Source: Antitrichia curtipendula (Eukaryota; Streptophyta; Bryopsida; Hypnales; Leucodontaceae). Taken from it: 64,000 nt of DNA. A model generated the notes under the pieces. That model was not told the origin of the DNA and did not search any database. It saw only the letters and a list, made by a program, of their open reading frames with translations. This document shows positions 1-12,143 of this stretch, piece after piece (the stretch's first letter is position 1; the number at the start of each line of letters is the position of its first letter). The translations under genes were made by a program, and so were the position numbers. The stretch is from contig OX579636.1 of NCBI GenBank assembly GCA_951230915.1, forward strand, positions 32,981,567-33,045,566, given 5' to 3'.

Positions 1-67
1 NNNNNNNNNNNNNNNNNNNNNNNNNNNNNNNNNNNNNNNNNNNNNNNNNNNNNNNNNNNNNNNNNNN
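1..67. other. Assembly gap
   Basis: The first 67 positions are all N. Nothing can be said about what they contain or how long the real gap is. Confidence 0.99.
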
Positions 68-1374
68 TTTGTGGGTAGTCATGGAATTTCTACTCTAAGA
101 CGAACTTTGAAGTCCTTTATTTAACTCAATTTTCAATATTTTTGAAATAAAATAAAAGAATATAGTATATTGTTTATTACAAACTTTACAACTAAGTATT
201 GGAATTGGCATTTTTCAATGCTACAAATAAATGGTTAACAATTTAGTATTTTGAATCATTCTCTATTTCTTTCCACTTCTTAATTTTGCCCTATGCGTTG
301 TACAATTTAAAATGATCTAAAAATTTTCAAGCATGTAGCCAATTTGCTTTGAAGAAGGAATCTAAAGAGTAACCACCATTTTGGACATTTTTCCATACAA
401 ATGTGACCTTGTGAAGTGCACCTGCCCAATTTTTTGCAAGGACAAAAAAAGGATTTTTGTCAATTCAAATGCTAATATTTTGCAATCTACATGGTGGAAA
501 TTACTGAAATTTTTTCCACATCTTCTCAAACCAGCTTACTATAAGATCCTACGATTACATATGTCTTAAAATACTTTTTCCAAAAATTTGGCACTTGTAC
601 TAGAAATAACAGTTTGGGAGCATTTTTGGTGTAAAGATAGTCTCGAACCTCTAGAAATTAATTTACTTTGTACTAAAAAATATTTGGTTAATGTTTTTCT
701 GATAAAATACCACCATATTCACAATATACTATACAACCGCAAAGGGCTTTTAGGCCCTTTTAGGATTAACCCCAAGAGTCTAATTGAGAGAGACAAATGT
801 AGATTTTGAGTGATTTTGGCAAAATGAATAATACAATATGAGTATAATCTATATGTCAAATCTTCATTTTTGCAAGTTTTTCTTTTCTTTTCATCTCTAC
901 AGGAACTAATTCAAAATCTTAGACTATGTAAATTATGAAGCACCAAGTCACAACGCTAATCCCGTTGTTGAAAAATAGATGAAAATTGTTTTTTCAATAT
1001 ACTTGGACGCACATACTTGCTTCTTCTGGTAGTGAATTCTTGAAAACATTCATAATCCACATAGTAGATGCCAATTCTCTTAGGGGGTGAAGTAAAAACA
1101 CCTATATGCATCAGAATAAGAGTTTGAGCATAGTTCCAATTATTGAACTGTAAAATCTTTTGTTGGATTTTGTTAGTAGTAATTGAAAATTAGTTCTAGA
1201 GTTTCTTAGGATGCATTTTAAAAACTTTGCATGAATAGACTACAAATTTTTAAAGTTTTGTACATAGGTGTATCTAAAATTGCACCAAGGCTCTTATATA
1301 TGGAGGTTGTAGATTTTAAGCAAGAATCTAAATGGGATAGTTTTGCAAATAGGTCACAATTAGGTGTTGTTACT
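68..1374. other. AT-rich non-coding sequence with an eroded repeat end
   Basis: No convincing gene is seen. Positions about 425-770 resemble the right half of the TTAA-bounded elements annotated at 2688-3614: they share a tract with 'tgcaatct..', 'tttttccaca' and 'ataagatcct' and finish in a '..cccttttaggattaa' end. No matching left end is present, so this is a degraded partial copy at best. Confidence 0.4.
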
Positions 1375-2000
1375 TTAACCCTTGAAGTCCCATTGGCCCT
1401 ATACGCACCGAAATGCGAATTTGAGTAGGCTCCTACAATCTCAACATTCATTGTGATTTTTTGAAACTTTTGGGGGAACTAGAAAAACATATAAGTTTTT
1501 GTGGGAATACAATTTTTATTTCAATTAGTGCCAAGGAACAAAAGTTATGGCACAACAAGCAAAAAATAGAGGTCAACAAGCAACACCAAAAAAATCACAA
1601 AAAGTCAAATAAATAAATAAATATTTTTTTTCAAACATTATATTTTTGTTTACATGTGAAGCTTTGATTCATTCTATTTGGACTAGTGATGAGAAAGTTA
1701 TGGACAATCCTATTTTTCAGGCAATCTAAACATCTTCATAAAAAACAAACCTTATAGGATTCATTTTTTAAAGCAATTTTTACAATTTTTCAGAAAAATT
1801 GTTTGACAAGGTTATGTATGCTTGCTAGAAGTCTAAAACAAGCTCACCATTGGGATTATTGTTTTTCAATTCCATTTTAGAGCTATTAACAATTTATTAA
1901 CAACATTAGCTACTTGTTCAATCTTAGACCTACTTCTACAATTTTTTAAAGAATGAAAATTTTGATTTAAAAAAATTTTGATTTAAAAAAAATTCCTAGG
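1375..2000 (+). mobile_element. Partial TTAA-bounded (piggyBac-like) non-autonomous element
   Basis: The left end reads TTAA followed by CCCTTGAAGTCCCATTGG, similar to the left end of the complete copy at 2688. The next 600 bp run parallel to that copy, with shared tracts such as 'gttatggacaatc', 'gattcattctatttgga' and 'cctacttctac'. Similarity fades near 2000 and no right terminus is seen, so the copy is truncated. It has no coding capacity. Confidence 0.55.
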
Positions 2001-2687
2001 CTTTCATTTCATAAATATAATTTTATTAAAATTCAAAGTTAGTAGTGCAAAACATTTCCGCAAATGGCAATCAAATTCATCTGAAATTGGAACTTTGGAA
2101 GAAAACGTTCATAAGAACTTCTTTTCCAACTTTGAATGCTAATGTCTTCCAATTTTCATTCAAACAACCATACCATAAGCATCAATGGACAAAGTACAAA
2201 AGTATATATATATATTTGGAAGTTGTAGTGTGTGACATACTACACGTCACCATAGAAGTTTGAAGAAAAAATTAGTTGTAATTTGAAAGAAAATCAATTT
2301 CAAATTTAGCCATGTCAAAAACTCAGTTTTGTTGAGCATGATTTGACATTACTTTATCTTTTGCCAATTTTTTTCTGAGAATTCCAAAAAAAAATTTGCC
2401 TTGGCAAGTTAGTTTTCATCTATTGAATTTGATCTTAATATGATGCTCCATGTGCTAAATTTGCACTGCACTGTATAATATTATGTGTTTTTCATTCATA
2501 TTTTCTTCTGTATAATAGATTTTTGATCTGAAGCTAATAAATATTGTTTTTATTCTAATCTTTCATTTTTGATAAAAAGTCAATATTATTCTAATACAAT
2601 GTATAATTTATACAAGTTTGTCAACATGTCACACCTTAAAGATTACAATAATTTTTTTTCACCAATGATTCTAAAAATGAACATCTA

Positions 2688-3614
2688 TTAACCCCTAAAG
2701 GACCATTGTCCCTTCGGGGGACAAATGGGATTTTAGGCAGGTACCTACTATCTGAATTTTTGTTGTGATTTTTTGGAACTTTTTTTGGAGATAGGAAAAC
2801 TGCTAAGCTTTGCGTGAATCTAATTTTTTTTTTCAATTGGTGCCCGGGAAAAAAAGTTATGCCCAAATAAGCTCAAAACAAGGAACGTGGGGCAGCAAAA
2901 AATTTAATTTAATTTTTTTATTTTTATTTTTATTTATTTTTCCCTATAGATTATATTTTTTTCTATCTGGAAAGCTTTTATTCATTTCATTTGGATTTGT
3001 TATGAGAAAGTTATGGACAATCTTGTTTTTGGGGCACTTAGAGCATCTTCCTGAAAAAATAACTTGTAGTATTCATTTCTGAATGCAGTTTTTATAATTT
3101 TTCAAAAAAAAAGTTTCACAAGGTTTAGTTTTTTTGCTAGAACAATCTCACCATTGGAATTAGTGCTTTTTAATTCCATATAAAAGATATTAATATTTTA
3201 GATTTTCTGTCTATCTTGTACCTACTTCTACTTAACAATTATTTTAATAATGAAAATTAAGTATTTTTGGATTTTATTTTTCCCTAGATTCTCAACTCAA
3301 TTCTCCACTATGAAGATTAAAAGCTCAAAACTCTGTAGTGAAAAACATTTAAGTTAAAAATGTTCAAAGTCATAAAATCTAGTCCCGCAATGTGCTGAAA
3401 AACTTGTTTTTTTCACTTTAAATGCAGTTATCTTGCAATCTGTGCGGTCAAAAATTCTGAAATTTTTTCCACACATTTTCATACTAGTAAGGTATAAGAT
3501 CCTATGGTTAGATGTGAAAAAAAAACAATTTTCAATTTTTTTTACTCTTTCCTATAAAATGGCAGTTTTGAGTGTTTTTTGGCAGAAAAATGGCCTTGGT
3601 CCTTTAGGGGTTAA
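2688..3614 (+). mobile_element. TTAA-bounded non-autonomous DNA transposon (piggyBac-like MITE)
   Basis: The 919-bp body (2692-3610) is bounded by TTAA at 2688-2691 and 3611-3614. Its perfect 14-bp terminal inverted repeats read CCCCTAAAGGACCA at the left and TGGTCCTTTAGGGG at the right. TTAA target duplications with CCC-starting inverted repeats are the hallmark of the piggyBac superfamily. The interior is AT-rich and encodes nothing. Related copies lie at 1375, at 4680-5590 (inverted) and at 14350/22875 (split). A TA duplication with termini starting in A is the main alternative, since TTAA is palindromic. Confidence 0.7.
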
Positions 3615-4082
3615 AAAAAAATAGTATTTTTTAACATATAAAACACGCCAGAATTTTATCAATATTAAGATCAAATTTAGTCTGGTGGTACTAATTTGAA
3701 TTAATCTAATCACTAAGGGTGTTTGGGGTATAAAAACTACAACAATTACTTGAGAATCTTTTATATTAGTCTTCATTGATAATTGTGCCCCCCCACCCCA
3801 CCCACCACACACACACACAATTTGAAACTAATTGGATTGATTCTGTTCTATTTACCAATTTATCCTTACTGTAAAATATAGTAATGCCAGTTTTTTACAA
3901 AACCAATAGAATTTTTTTGCATTGGTAGATAAAATTATGTCTCATATAATAAAATCATAAGACTGAAACTCCAATATAATTTAATATACTAAGTTTAAAT
4001 TTAAGTAATTTAAAATGATGTTTGATTGATATGGCAGTGGATTTAATTTGTTAGCAATTAAGTCATCTTTGCAAGGTTGTTT
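3615..4082. other. Non-coding AT-rich spacer
   Basis: No gene is seen. It contains a C-rich then CA-rich microsatellite at about 3787-3820, and otherwise featureless AT-rich DNA. Confidence 0.5.
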
Positions 4083-4093
4083 GACTTGTGAGA
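4083..4093. repeat. Target-site duplication of the LINE, left copy
   Basis: GACTTGTGAGA is repeated exactly at 4667-4677. It flanks the LINE insertion, and 11 bp is within the range made by target-primed reverse transcription. Confidence 0.8.
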
Positions 4094-4666
4094 TTTTTTT
4101 GATTTTTTTTTTTTTTTTTTTGAACAAATGGAAAGTACCATTGCATTAAAAAAAACCAAAGAACAACAGCCAAGCCGAGGTTGGCAAATGAAGAGATAAG
4201 AGCAAAACAGAAAAAGGAAAAGCAAAGGATGGATCAGGAACCAAAATGAACTAAGAGAAGGAACAAATGGTAGGTCCCTTCCTACTCCAAACGATGGTTG
4301 ATCCACTCCGAAAAGCTAACACAGGAGATTGGAGCCAAATACTATCAAACTTGGACCAAATGATATCATGTTGTTGGGGGTGTTGCCGAGAATTAATCTG
4401 AGCCTTGAGTTGAACTGCTCTGCCTGAGTCCAAGAGGGCATTCCATAGTTTATCTTGTAGTAGACTTAGAGGCTAGGTGCTCCTTGAGAAAACAATGTTG
4501 TTGCGAGCGATCCAAATGAGCCACAAGGAGGAGCCTCTAAGTAAAGACCAGATGGTTCGGAAGCTAGTGAATCGGTCTGGAATAGTAGAACCAAACCAAT
4601 TCACTAGCTTCCGAACCATTTGGTCTTTACTTAGAGGCTCCTCCTTGTGGCTCATTTGGATCGTGA
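4094..4666 (-). mobile_element. 5'-truncated LINE (L1-type) with palindromic 5' end
   Basis: The element lies on the minus strand. A poly-T run at about 4099-4120 is its poly(A) tail. The opposite end abuts an exact 11-bp target duplication (4667-4677). Minus-strand frames around 4251-4650 carry the C-terminal end typical of plant LINE ORF2, with the signature LWLIWIARNNIVF after the reverse-transcriptase zinc-binding region. Only about 0.57 kb of what would be a 5-6 kb element is present. Its 5' end is a hairpin: 4509-4580 is the inverted complement of 4591-4662 with about three mismatches and a 10-nt loop. It is a dead copy. Confidence 0.82.
4509..4662. repeat. Inverted repeat (hairpin) at the LINE 5' end
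   Basis: The arms 4509-4580 and 4591-4662 are complementary over about 72 bp. The inner 8 bp are imperfect and the outer 64 bp carry one mismatch. The loop is 4581-4590. The minus-sense LINE sequence is in the left arm; the right arm is its inverted duplicate. Confidence 0.85.
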
Positions 4667-4679
4667 GACTTGTGAGACT

Positions 4680-5590
4680 TTAACACCTACAGGACAAGAC
4701 CTTTTTCTTGCCAAAAAACATTCAAAACTGCCATTTCTACGGCAAAGAGTAAAAAAATTTGAAAATTGTTTTTATTTACATATTTTACCATAGGATCTTA
4801 TCCCTAATTAGTATGAGAATGTGTGGAATAAATTTCAATTTTTTTGATCGCACACATTGCAAGATATATGCGTTTAAAGTGAAGAAAACAAGCTTTTTTT
4901 GCACATTGTGGAATTAGGTTATTAGACTTTGAACCTTCTTAATTAAATTTTTTTATACTAAAGAGTTTTGAGCTTTTAATCTTTATGGTGGGAAATTGAG
5001 TTGAGAGTCTAAGGGAAGAAAAATTCAAAAAAAATTAATTTTCATTCCTAGAAAAATTGTTAGGTAGAAGTAGGTACAAGATAGAAGGAAAATCTAAATT
5101 ATTAATATCTCTAAGATGGAATTAAAACCGATAATTTCAAAGGTGAGATTATTCAAGCAATAAAACTAAACTATGGTTAATTTTGTTTTCTTTTAAATTA
5201 TAAAAATTGCATTCAAAAATGAATCCGACAAATTATTTTTTCAAAAAAAGCTTAGATTGCCTATAACTTTCACATCACTTATTAAATGAAATGAATCAAA
5301 TCTTTCCATGTACACAAAATATAATCTACAAGAAAAAAAAAAAAAAAAAAATTTAATTTTAAGTTTTCAATATTTTTTGCTACCCAATCTCCCTTGTTTT
5401 GAGCTTATTTGGGCATAACTTTTGTTCCCATGTACCAATTGAAATAATATTTTCTTTTTTCATGAAGTTAATTAGATTTTCTATCTTGAAAAAAAAATTC
5501 AAAAAATCATGACAAAAATTGAGTTCGTAAATATGTGCCCAAAATCCAATTCGTCTTTTACTGAAGGGACAATGGGTCTTTAGAGGTTAC
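4680..5590 (-). mobile_element. TTAA-type non-autonomous element, inverted copy
   Basis: This is the reverse orientation of the 2688-3614 family. The left boundary is TTAA (4680-4683) followed by CACCTACAGGACAAGACC. The right boundary is GGTCTTTAGAGG followed by TTAC (5587-5590), a one-base change from TTAA. The interior matches the family in reverse, including 'tttgttcccatgtaccaattg' near 5427. Both termini have decayed, so this copy is older than 2688-3614. It has no coding content. Confidence 0.6.
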
Positions 5591-5745
5591 GTACAAATGA
5601 TCATTGCAATGCCCAAAATTTTAATAGAATCCACAGACTTTGAAGAAATATGGATAAAGTGGTGTGTTATAAAGTCATCGAGTTTAGAAAGGCCTCTATA
5701 ATTATTGATTTATGCTATTTACATGTCAAAAACAAATTAACATAT

Positions 5746-7024
5746 TACTAGAAGAAAAACGTGTCTGTCACAATCGACTGCAATGCAACAATGTGTCTTA
5801 TACAATTGTCTTGCAATTGTAGCCCTCTATATTTGCACCAAATTTGACGTGAACAAAGTTATACGTTGTTGTAGTTGCAAACTAGTTGTAAAGTGAAGTT
5901 TAAGATTACAAGGATGTATCAGAAGAATCGATGTGAGGTATTCTATATCCAATATTCATTACAATTGTCGATGTGGACAACTTTATGTTCTGTATAGTTT
6001 AGTGAGTCAAACTACAATTGAATAGAATCTAAATTCAAGTGCAATTCAACTAGAATGCAACTTGAAAGCAACTAGACTGCAACTCAAAAGCAACTAAACT
6101 ACAACTAGAGTTCAATTAGAAAACAATTATAATTGTCCCATATCAATTGTCAAGAGTACCATTAGGTTGGACATATAAGAATTGTAAGTTATAGCATTCT
6201 TACGTAATGAATTTTAATTATAGGATTCCAATATTTCTACATTTTGTAGACTTCTATAATTTATAGATTTCTACAACTTGTAGATTTCTGCAATTTATAG
6301 AAATCACCAAATATTTAAAGTCTAGGAAATTTTGAGAACTTGTGAAATCAAGGTCATATTCATTATATTGAGACTTTTTGTAGTCTCATTTTTATCCTTG
6401 ACTTGAGGATAAACCGTTGTATCTCTTTACAATTTTTTTTTATGAATAGGTAACAATACCAACTTTTAAAATTTCATTATAGAATCACTATTTTAGAAAT
6501 ATTTATTTTTGGTTTCAGTTACTATAATTTTTTTAAATGAATTTTTCAACAACTAGCATTCTGTCTCAAAATCTACAAAAAGTCTCAATATAACGAATAT
6601 GGCCTTAATCATAAAGTTTTGTAAATTGATGAAATCTATTTAATATCAATATTTGGATTTAATAACCTATAAAAGAAGCTAGATCTGAAATTTTGATATC
6701 TACAAATCATTGAGATTAAAACTTCAAAATCTACAAATCTACAAATCATAGATAAGTCATAAATGAGTTGCAAACAAGTTGCAAATCAGTTGTAAATGAA
6801 TTGTAAACAAGTTGCACACAAGCAAGTTCCACATCAACAACCACGTCAAAAGAATTCATCCAATGAACTTCCACATAGACTATCGAATGAGATCAAACTT
6901 GCAACTACTGCAGCTTGTCCGTTGCGACTGCGATCTCTAAATTATCACCCGGTTGCAAAGGTCCCGAGCAACTACAAAACTAGTTGCAAACCATAGTTGC
7001 AAAATCCCTCTTTTTCTTTTAGTG
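5746..7024. mobile_element. Non-autonomous CACTA (EnSpm) element
   Basis: The left terminus reads TACTAGAAGAAAAACG (first base C changed to T). The right terminus, reverse-complemented, reads CACTAAAAGAAAAAGAGGG. These match the CACTAxAAGAAAAA ends of plant CACTA transposons. Both sides are flanked by the 3-bp duplication TAT (5743-5745 and 7025-7027), the length expected for CACTA. The subterminal zones (about 5790-6130 and 6760-7000) hold many short TTGCAACT/GCAACTAG-type motifs in both orientations, as expected for transposase-binding arrays. At 1,279 bp it has no transposase and must be mobilised in trans. Confidence 0.8.
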
Positions 7025-7027
7025 TAT

Positions 7028-10000
7028 CACTCTAAATTTTTATTTTGCAAATTTATGATGTTTTGTGACTCCTTTGATTTATAGTTTGTAGTAGAAATTT
7101 GAAATGAATTCAATTGTTTGTACATAAAAACAAAGACTGTAAGGTTTAAAAAAAATAATTTATGTAGAATGCCTAGATTATCCCTTCTTTGAAAGAAAAG
7201 CTTTATTTTATTGAGATGTTGGGGTGTAACTTTTAAATGGCATACTAAAATGTTACAAAAATTGCATGCTTTAACTCCTAAATTGCCCAAGACATTGTAT
7301 TTCGGTGTCGACAAAACTTTGAAGTTAAATAAAATCTTACCAGAGAGACTAATATTTTTAGTAAATTTTGGTAGATGATTTTCCAAGTCTATTCTGAGTA
7401 TTAAATTTTTTTTAGAAAAAGAACATTTATGATGATTTTGTGCAAGATTTCATACAAAAGAGGCCATTGAAAAATATGATTTTCAGTATTGAAAATGAGC
7501 CTCAAATTCATTAGAATTTTGAAATAAAAAATCAAATTATTAATTTAATTTAAGAAAATTGTAGATAGATTTTGAAATGCCATAAATTGGTTATGATTAT
7601 ACGTTATGCCTTTCAACCTTACATTTTTTCATGCCCATAATTTTAGGCTTGTCATGTAAAAAGTTGATTGAAAGACTTCAAATCACTTTTATGGTATCTA
7701 CATCCTCACAATCAAACATTATAATCATTCAATCCATAAATGATATTGTTGCAATTTCTTTCCCTACGTAAATTACAACTCGTCTAGTTTGAATTCAAGT
7801 GGTTACAAATCAAAATAAATCGATACAACCTATCAAATCTTTTGTTTTTTTTGCCTTGTTTAGATCAATTTTCAAAAATCTCAAAAAAGGTCTTAGGCAT
7901 TTAGGGTTTAATGATGGTAGAAAATTACATGTCCAAACCAAATTTAATTAGAATAAGACAAAACTTGCATCCATGGTAGCTTAACAAAAATTGTGAAATT
8001 GGTTGAGATTCTAAAAATCCTATTTGAAAGTCTTTTATCATCATTATTATGTACTATTAGTAACAACTTTACAAAAAATTAAAAAAATTAAAAAAAATCC
8101 TATTTATCTAAACCTCACATGTAATACTACTCTCATGATTTAGTATTTGAAAAACAAAAAAATAAAAAATTGCAAAAAATTTAAATATTCAACAAGAAAT
8201 TATTAAAGGCATTGTAAATTATATATCAAACATTAAAATTAATGCATAAAAAATTAAGGTATAAAAATATATATAATTAATACCTTAATATATATTAAGG
8301 TATTAAAATTAATGCATAAAATATATAATTTTTACCTTGATATATAATCCACAACGCTTTTATATATAATTTACCTTATCCAACAAGAAATTTGCATTAT
8401 GCACCTTTTTCCAACTGTCCTCTTCTTCCCCTTCCACCCTTCTTTCTATTGTAAAGAAAAACAGAGAGAGGTGGATGGAGACTTGTAGCAATTTCTTGGA
8501 TGGGGCACTAAACATTAATATAGAAGTTCATGACATTTTAGATAAAATCAATGACATACTGTAATCTACAATATCTTCATACAATCTCAGATAATGTGAT
8601 TGTCATTCAATTTTCATTTAATTTCATCCAAAATTTCACATTAATAATATTACGTTCATCTAAAATTAATCCAACTCATATGAAGCAATCTCTAGCACTA
8701 ACTGAATTAACTTGAGTACAGTAAAGTTGGCCCAACTCCCTAAGAAACTATCTTAGACATGCTAATGATCATACATAACTCTGGTTGAGACATTTTTGAA
8801 TATGTGGGGAAGAACATTTCATGATTATTTATCATGAATATGAAAGGTCCTTGAGATGAGTTATGAATTTGAAAGAACTTTGAAAACTCAAACTCAAAGT
8901 TGTGACCTTAATTCCATCCAAACAATATGGAGATCGTTCTGGACTTCAGGTCCCTCCCTTCACTATCCTTCTCAGGACAGTCTAGATCAGGCCAGTCTCA
9001 TGTCCTCCAACTTGCAGAAGCAAAAGAATTTGTTAGCAACATGTGTCACGAAAATAATTTATGGATTCAAGAGCTTATGATTTGTCACCATTTCATTGAA
9101 TAGTCATAAAAGCATTATAACTCATAACACAGGTCCTCTTTCTACACCCTTAGATTTGCAAAAAGAACAGATACAGACATTTGTGATGAAGTATTAGACT
9201 TGACATTATGTCCCATAATGCTCTTGAGCATTATCTAGTCCATAGTGCGTCCAATGCAGAAATTCTTAGACTCGACTTCATAGGAATAGCAGTCATTAAG
9301 GATTGAACACAATAAGAGACTACGGTACATGCTGCTTAAACAGGAGCTTATCTGGAGGCCTCCTACTCTGCTAAATCACATATGGCATCCAGAGGTGAGA
9401 ATGAACCAGAGGTGTACATTTTAGTAGGTAGTGTTCCCTGAGCCACTCATCCTAAAGATCCTCAAATTTTTCATTGATTCAATGACTAAAGAGATTGGGA
9501 CAAAAAATTGCGCTCATGCAAAACAAGACAACAACAACAAAGTTTAAAAAAAAAGTTCATTGGAAAGTTGTTGATGTAAGGTAAGGACATCCACAGTTGC
9601 AATTGACCCGATATTGTCCCTCTAAAAACTTAGACAATGAGTGTGTATTGAATACTGTCACCTTAATAATTTAGACAATGAGTAAGTATTAAATAGACAA
9701 TCTATACATCTGTTGAAATGTGGGTTTTACATCATCTACCCATCAAACTGTAAACCTTCATAACATTTGCATGCAATACTCTAACATTTGCACACATTCA
9801 TTTGGCGCGTAGAATTCTTTCTCATATTCTAACAAGAACATACAAAAATTGACCAATCTAATACAAAGAACCATGCTCATCGTTGTCCCTACCTTAAGGG
9901 ATTTTGACAGAGTCTCTCTCCAGTATATGAAAGATAATGTAAGAAGTTGCCTGATTGCCTGATTCGACTGATAGACTCACATTACTCAGCTATGGAAACC

Positions 10001-10658
10001 ACAAAGCTGCCACAACTTCATGCCACCACCAAAACCACAAGGAGCAAAATCAATCAAAGCATGCACGACAGCAACTCAATTCGTCCAAGATACTCCAACA
10101 CATTTGGGACAAACTGGGGCACAGAGGCGCTAAGTGAGCTGTGAAGAGCCCGAACTATTGATAGAAGAGGAGAAGAGAGGAAAAGGATTCTATCAATTCA
10201 TACAGAATGAATCAACTTCAAACCCTAAAACTCTGTGCACCTCCTAAAATGGAGAAAGAGTGCACCTGATCATTGCCCTGAGCACCACAATTTCTAAGGC
10301 TTCTAAGACTTACATTGCTGCTGACCTCCAAAGTTCAATTGAAATATAAGTACAAAACAATCGAAGGAACGCTGATTGAACTCTGAAAGATGTGTCACCT
10401 CTGTGCACAAGAGCCCCGGTCCCATTTGCTCCTGACACCTCAGCAAGCTACTTGTCAAGCCTTAATCCCAGTCTCAAGGAAACAGAAGGAATTGAGGACA
10501 CAAAGCTAGGGTACCAAATACTCTACCGGATTTCGACCCTCTGCTCTCTCAAGGTCATGGCGAGAAAATGACAATTGAAAACGAAGTGAAACAGGTAACG
10601 AAGGAGCCTTGCAAAGCAGTGAGGGTCTGATGGTGACGAGTGGATTAGTATTCATCCA
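7028..10658. other. Non-coding, no recognisable gene
   Basis: AT-rich sequence with only short, unpersuasive reading frames. A 30-bp perfect palindrome at 8277-8306 sits between two copies of 'aaaattaatgcataaa'. Part of 9200-10650 is less AT-rich and could be old retroelement or gene debris, but no frame, domain or terminus was recognised. Confidence 0.4.
8277..8306. repeat. Perfect 30-bp AT-rich palindrome
   Basis: TTAATACCTTAATAT is followed by its exact reverse complement with no spacer. It can form a cruciform, but no function is evident. Confidence 0.8.
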
Positions 10659-11634
10659 TTAACCCTAGACCGCCCAAGAGGACAAAAAGTGTCCTCACAT
10701 AGTTTTAAGTTAAATTCAAAGTACTGTAACTTTTGCATCCGATGTCCAAATTCAATAAAACTTGTTGGTAAAGTTGCGCCTTTTCTTCTAGTTTGTGTAA
10801 TAAAATTTTCAGATCAATCCAAGAGGTAATGATTTTCTGGAAGCCAATCAAAATTCACAAGCTCACATTTGATTCACCAAAGTGCACTTCATGGCTGCAA
10901 CTTTGGGGTCTTGTATCTCCTTCATCCAATGTTTGATTTCAATAAAATTTGTTGGATTGTGTTTCCCTTGAATTCTAGTTATTGTGGTGAAATTTTCATG
11001 TCAATCCAAGTTGTTTTGAATGTTTGGGAGCAACTCAAAATTCAAAATCCCGCCATTTATGGACTATATTGAACTTTGGCGGCTTGTATCTTCTTCATAA
11101 AATGTCCGTTTTCAATAATTGTTTTTGTAAAAGTTGCGCATACTAGTCTTGTTTGTGTGGATAAATTTTCATATCAATCCAAGAATTTATAAATGACTAA
11201 GAAGCATTTTAGTAGAAGGAGGTTCAGCCCTAGATGTGTTTTTTGCAACTTTTCTTGCCTATTTTTACATTTGCAAGCCATTTTGCAAACACATTGAGTC
11301 AATTGAATGACATTTTTTTTCACCAGTGTGTTTGTATCCTAGTTTTGAATCACTTTGTAGTTTGAAGTTTTTTCATTTGATTAGGTTTAGAAATCAAATT
11401 TGGCCTCTAAATGTGTTTTTAGGAAAATTTCAGCATTCTTTTTCAACACTAAAACATTATAATCTTGCAATCTACATGGTCAAATGACTTCAAATTTGAT
11501 CTATGACATCTACAACATGTGTAATACATGATTGTACGGTTAAGATCTTTATTACTTAGTCACATTTGGATTTATAGCACTTCAAAAGCTAGGATGTTTT
11601 TTATCCAAAACGGCCTTGGGCGGTCTAGGGTTAA
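10659..11634. mobile_element. TTAA-bounded element with perfect 16-bp TIRs (piggyBac-like)
   Basis: TTAA at 10659-10662 and 11631-11634 flanks a 968-bp body. Its perfect 16-bp inverted repeats read CCCTAGACCGCCCAAG (left) and CTTGGGCGGTCTAGGG (right). The first bases CCCTAGA resemble piggyBac termini. The interior differs from the 2688 family. It is built from about three imperfect direct repeats, roughly 10725-10830, 10895-11010 and 11065-11190. Each contains 'ttcaataa', 'ttgttg' or 'tttttg' and ends in 'aaattttcatatcaatccaag' or a close variant. There is no transposase. A TA duplication is the alternative reading. Confidence 0.72.
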
Positions 11635-12143
11635 GGTAGAAGGCTGAGAAAGCGTTCATCTAAAGGAAAGCAACCCTCTCAAACAATCTGTAGATGCAAT
11701 TACTTTTTTGAAGTTTTAGGTAGGAAGAGAAATGGAAACTAGTGGTCTAGAGATTTTAATCATAAATTTTGCAATCTATATGAATTATCTGCAATTTTTG
11801 AAAGTGGGAGCTCTATAGGTCGCTATTCTTAGTCTTAGACTACAACAATTATGAAAGATCCCATGTATAAAAATAGAAGAATTGAGTATATAAATTGATT
11901 AATAGGATGCTTAGAAAGTGCATAAATTAGAAAAGTATGGTCTTTTATGAAGAATTTAAATTCAAGATTCAATATATGGAAGTAGGTGGCATACAAATAG
12001 AATACATTGCACATTTTGAAGACATTGCATGTATAACAAAAACTTTATGTATATTTACATTAAGATTACAAAAAGAGAGGCGCACAATGTGGCATAACAA
12101 AATCATTACTACTACCATTATAACATCAAATCCTACACTCCTA
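11635..12143. other. Non-coding spacer
   Basis: No gene or terminus is seen here. The plus-strand open frame at 11937-12311 runs into and overlaps the antisense of the kinase pseudogene and is not regarded as coding. Confidence 0.5.

Noticed and set aside
2810..3082. Open frames inside the TTAA-type elements
   Set aside because: They are rich in Phe, Leu and Lys from T/A runs, are not shared between copies, and have no transposase motif.
8856..9080. 74-codon plus-strand open frame
   Set aside because: Compositionally plausible but isolated, without motifs, splice context or a second copy.
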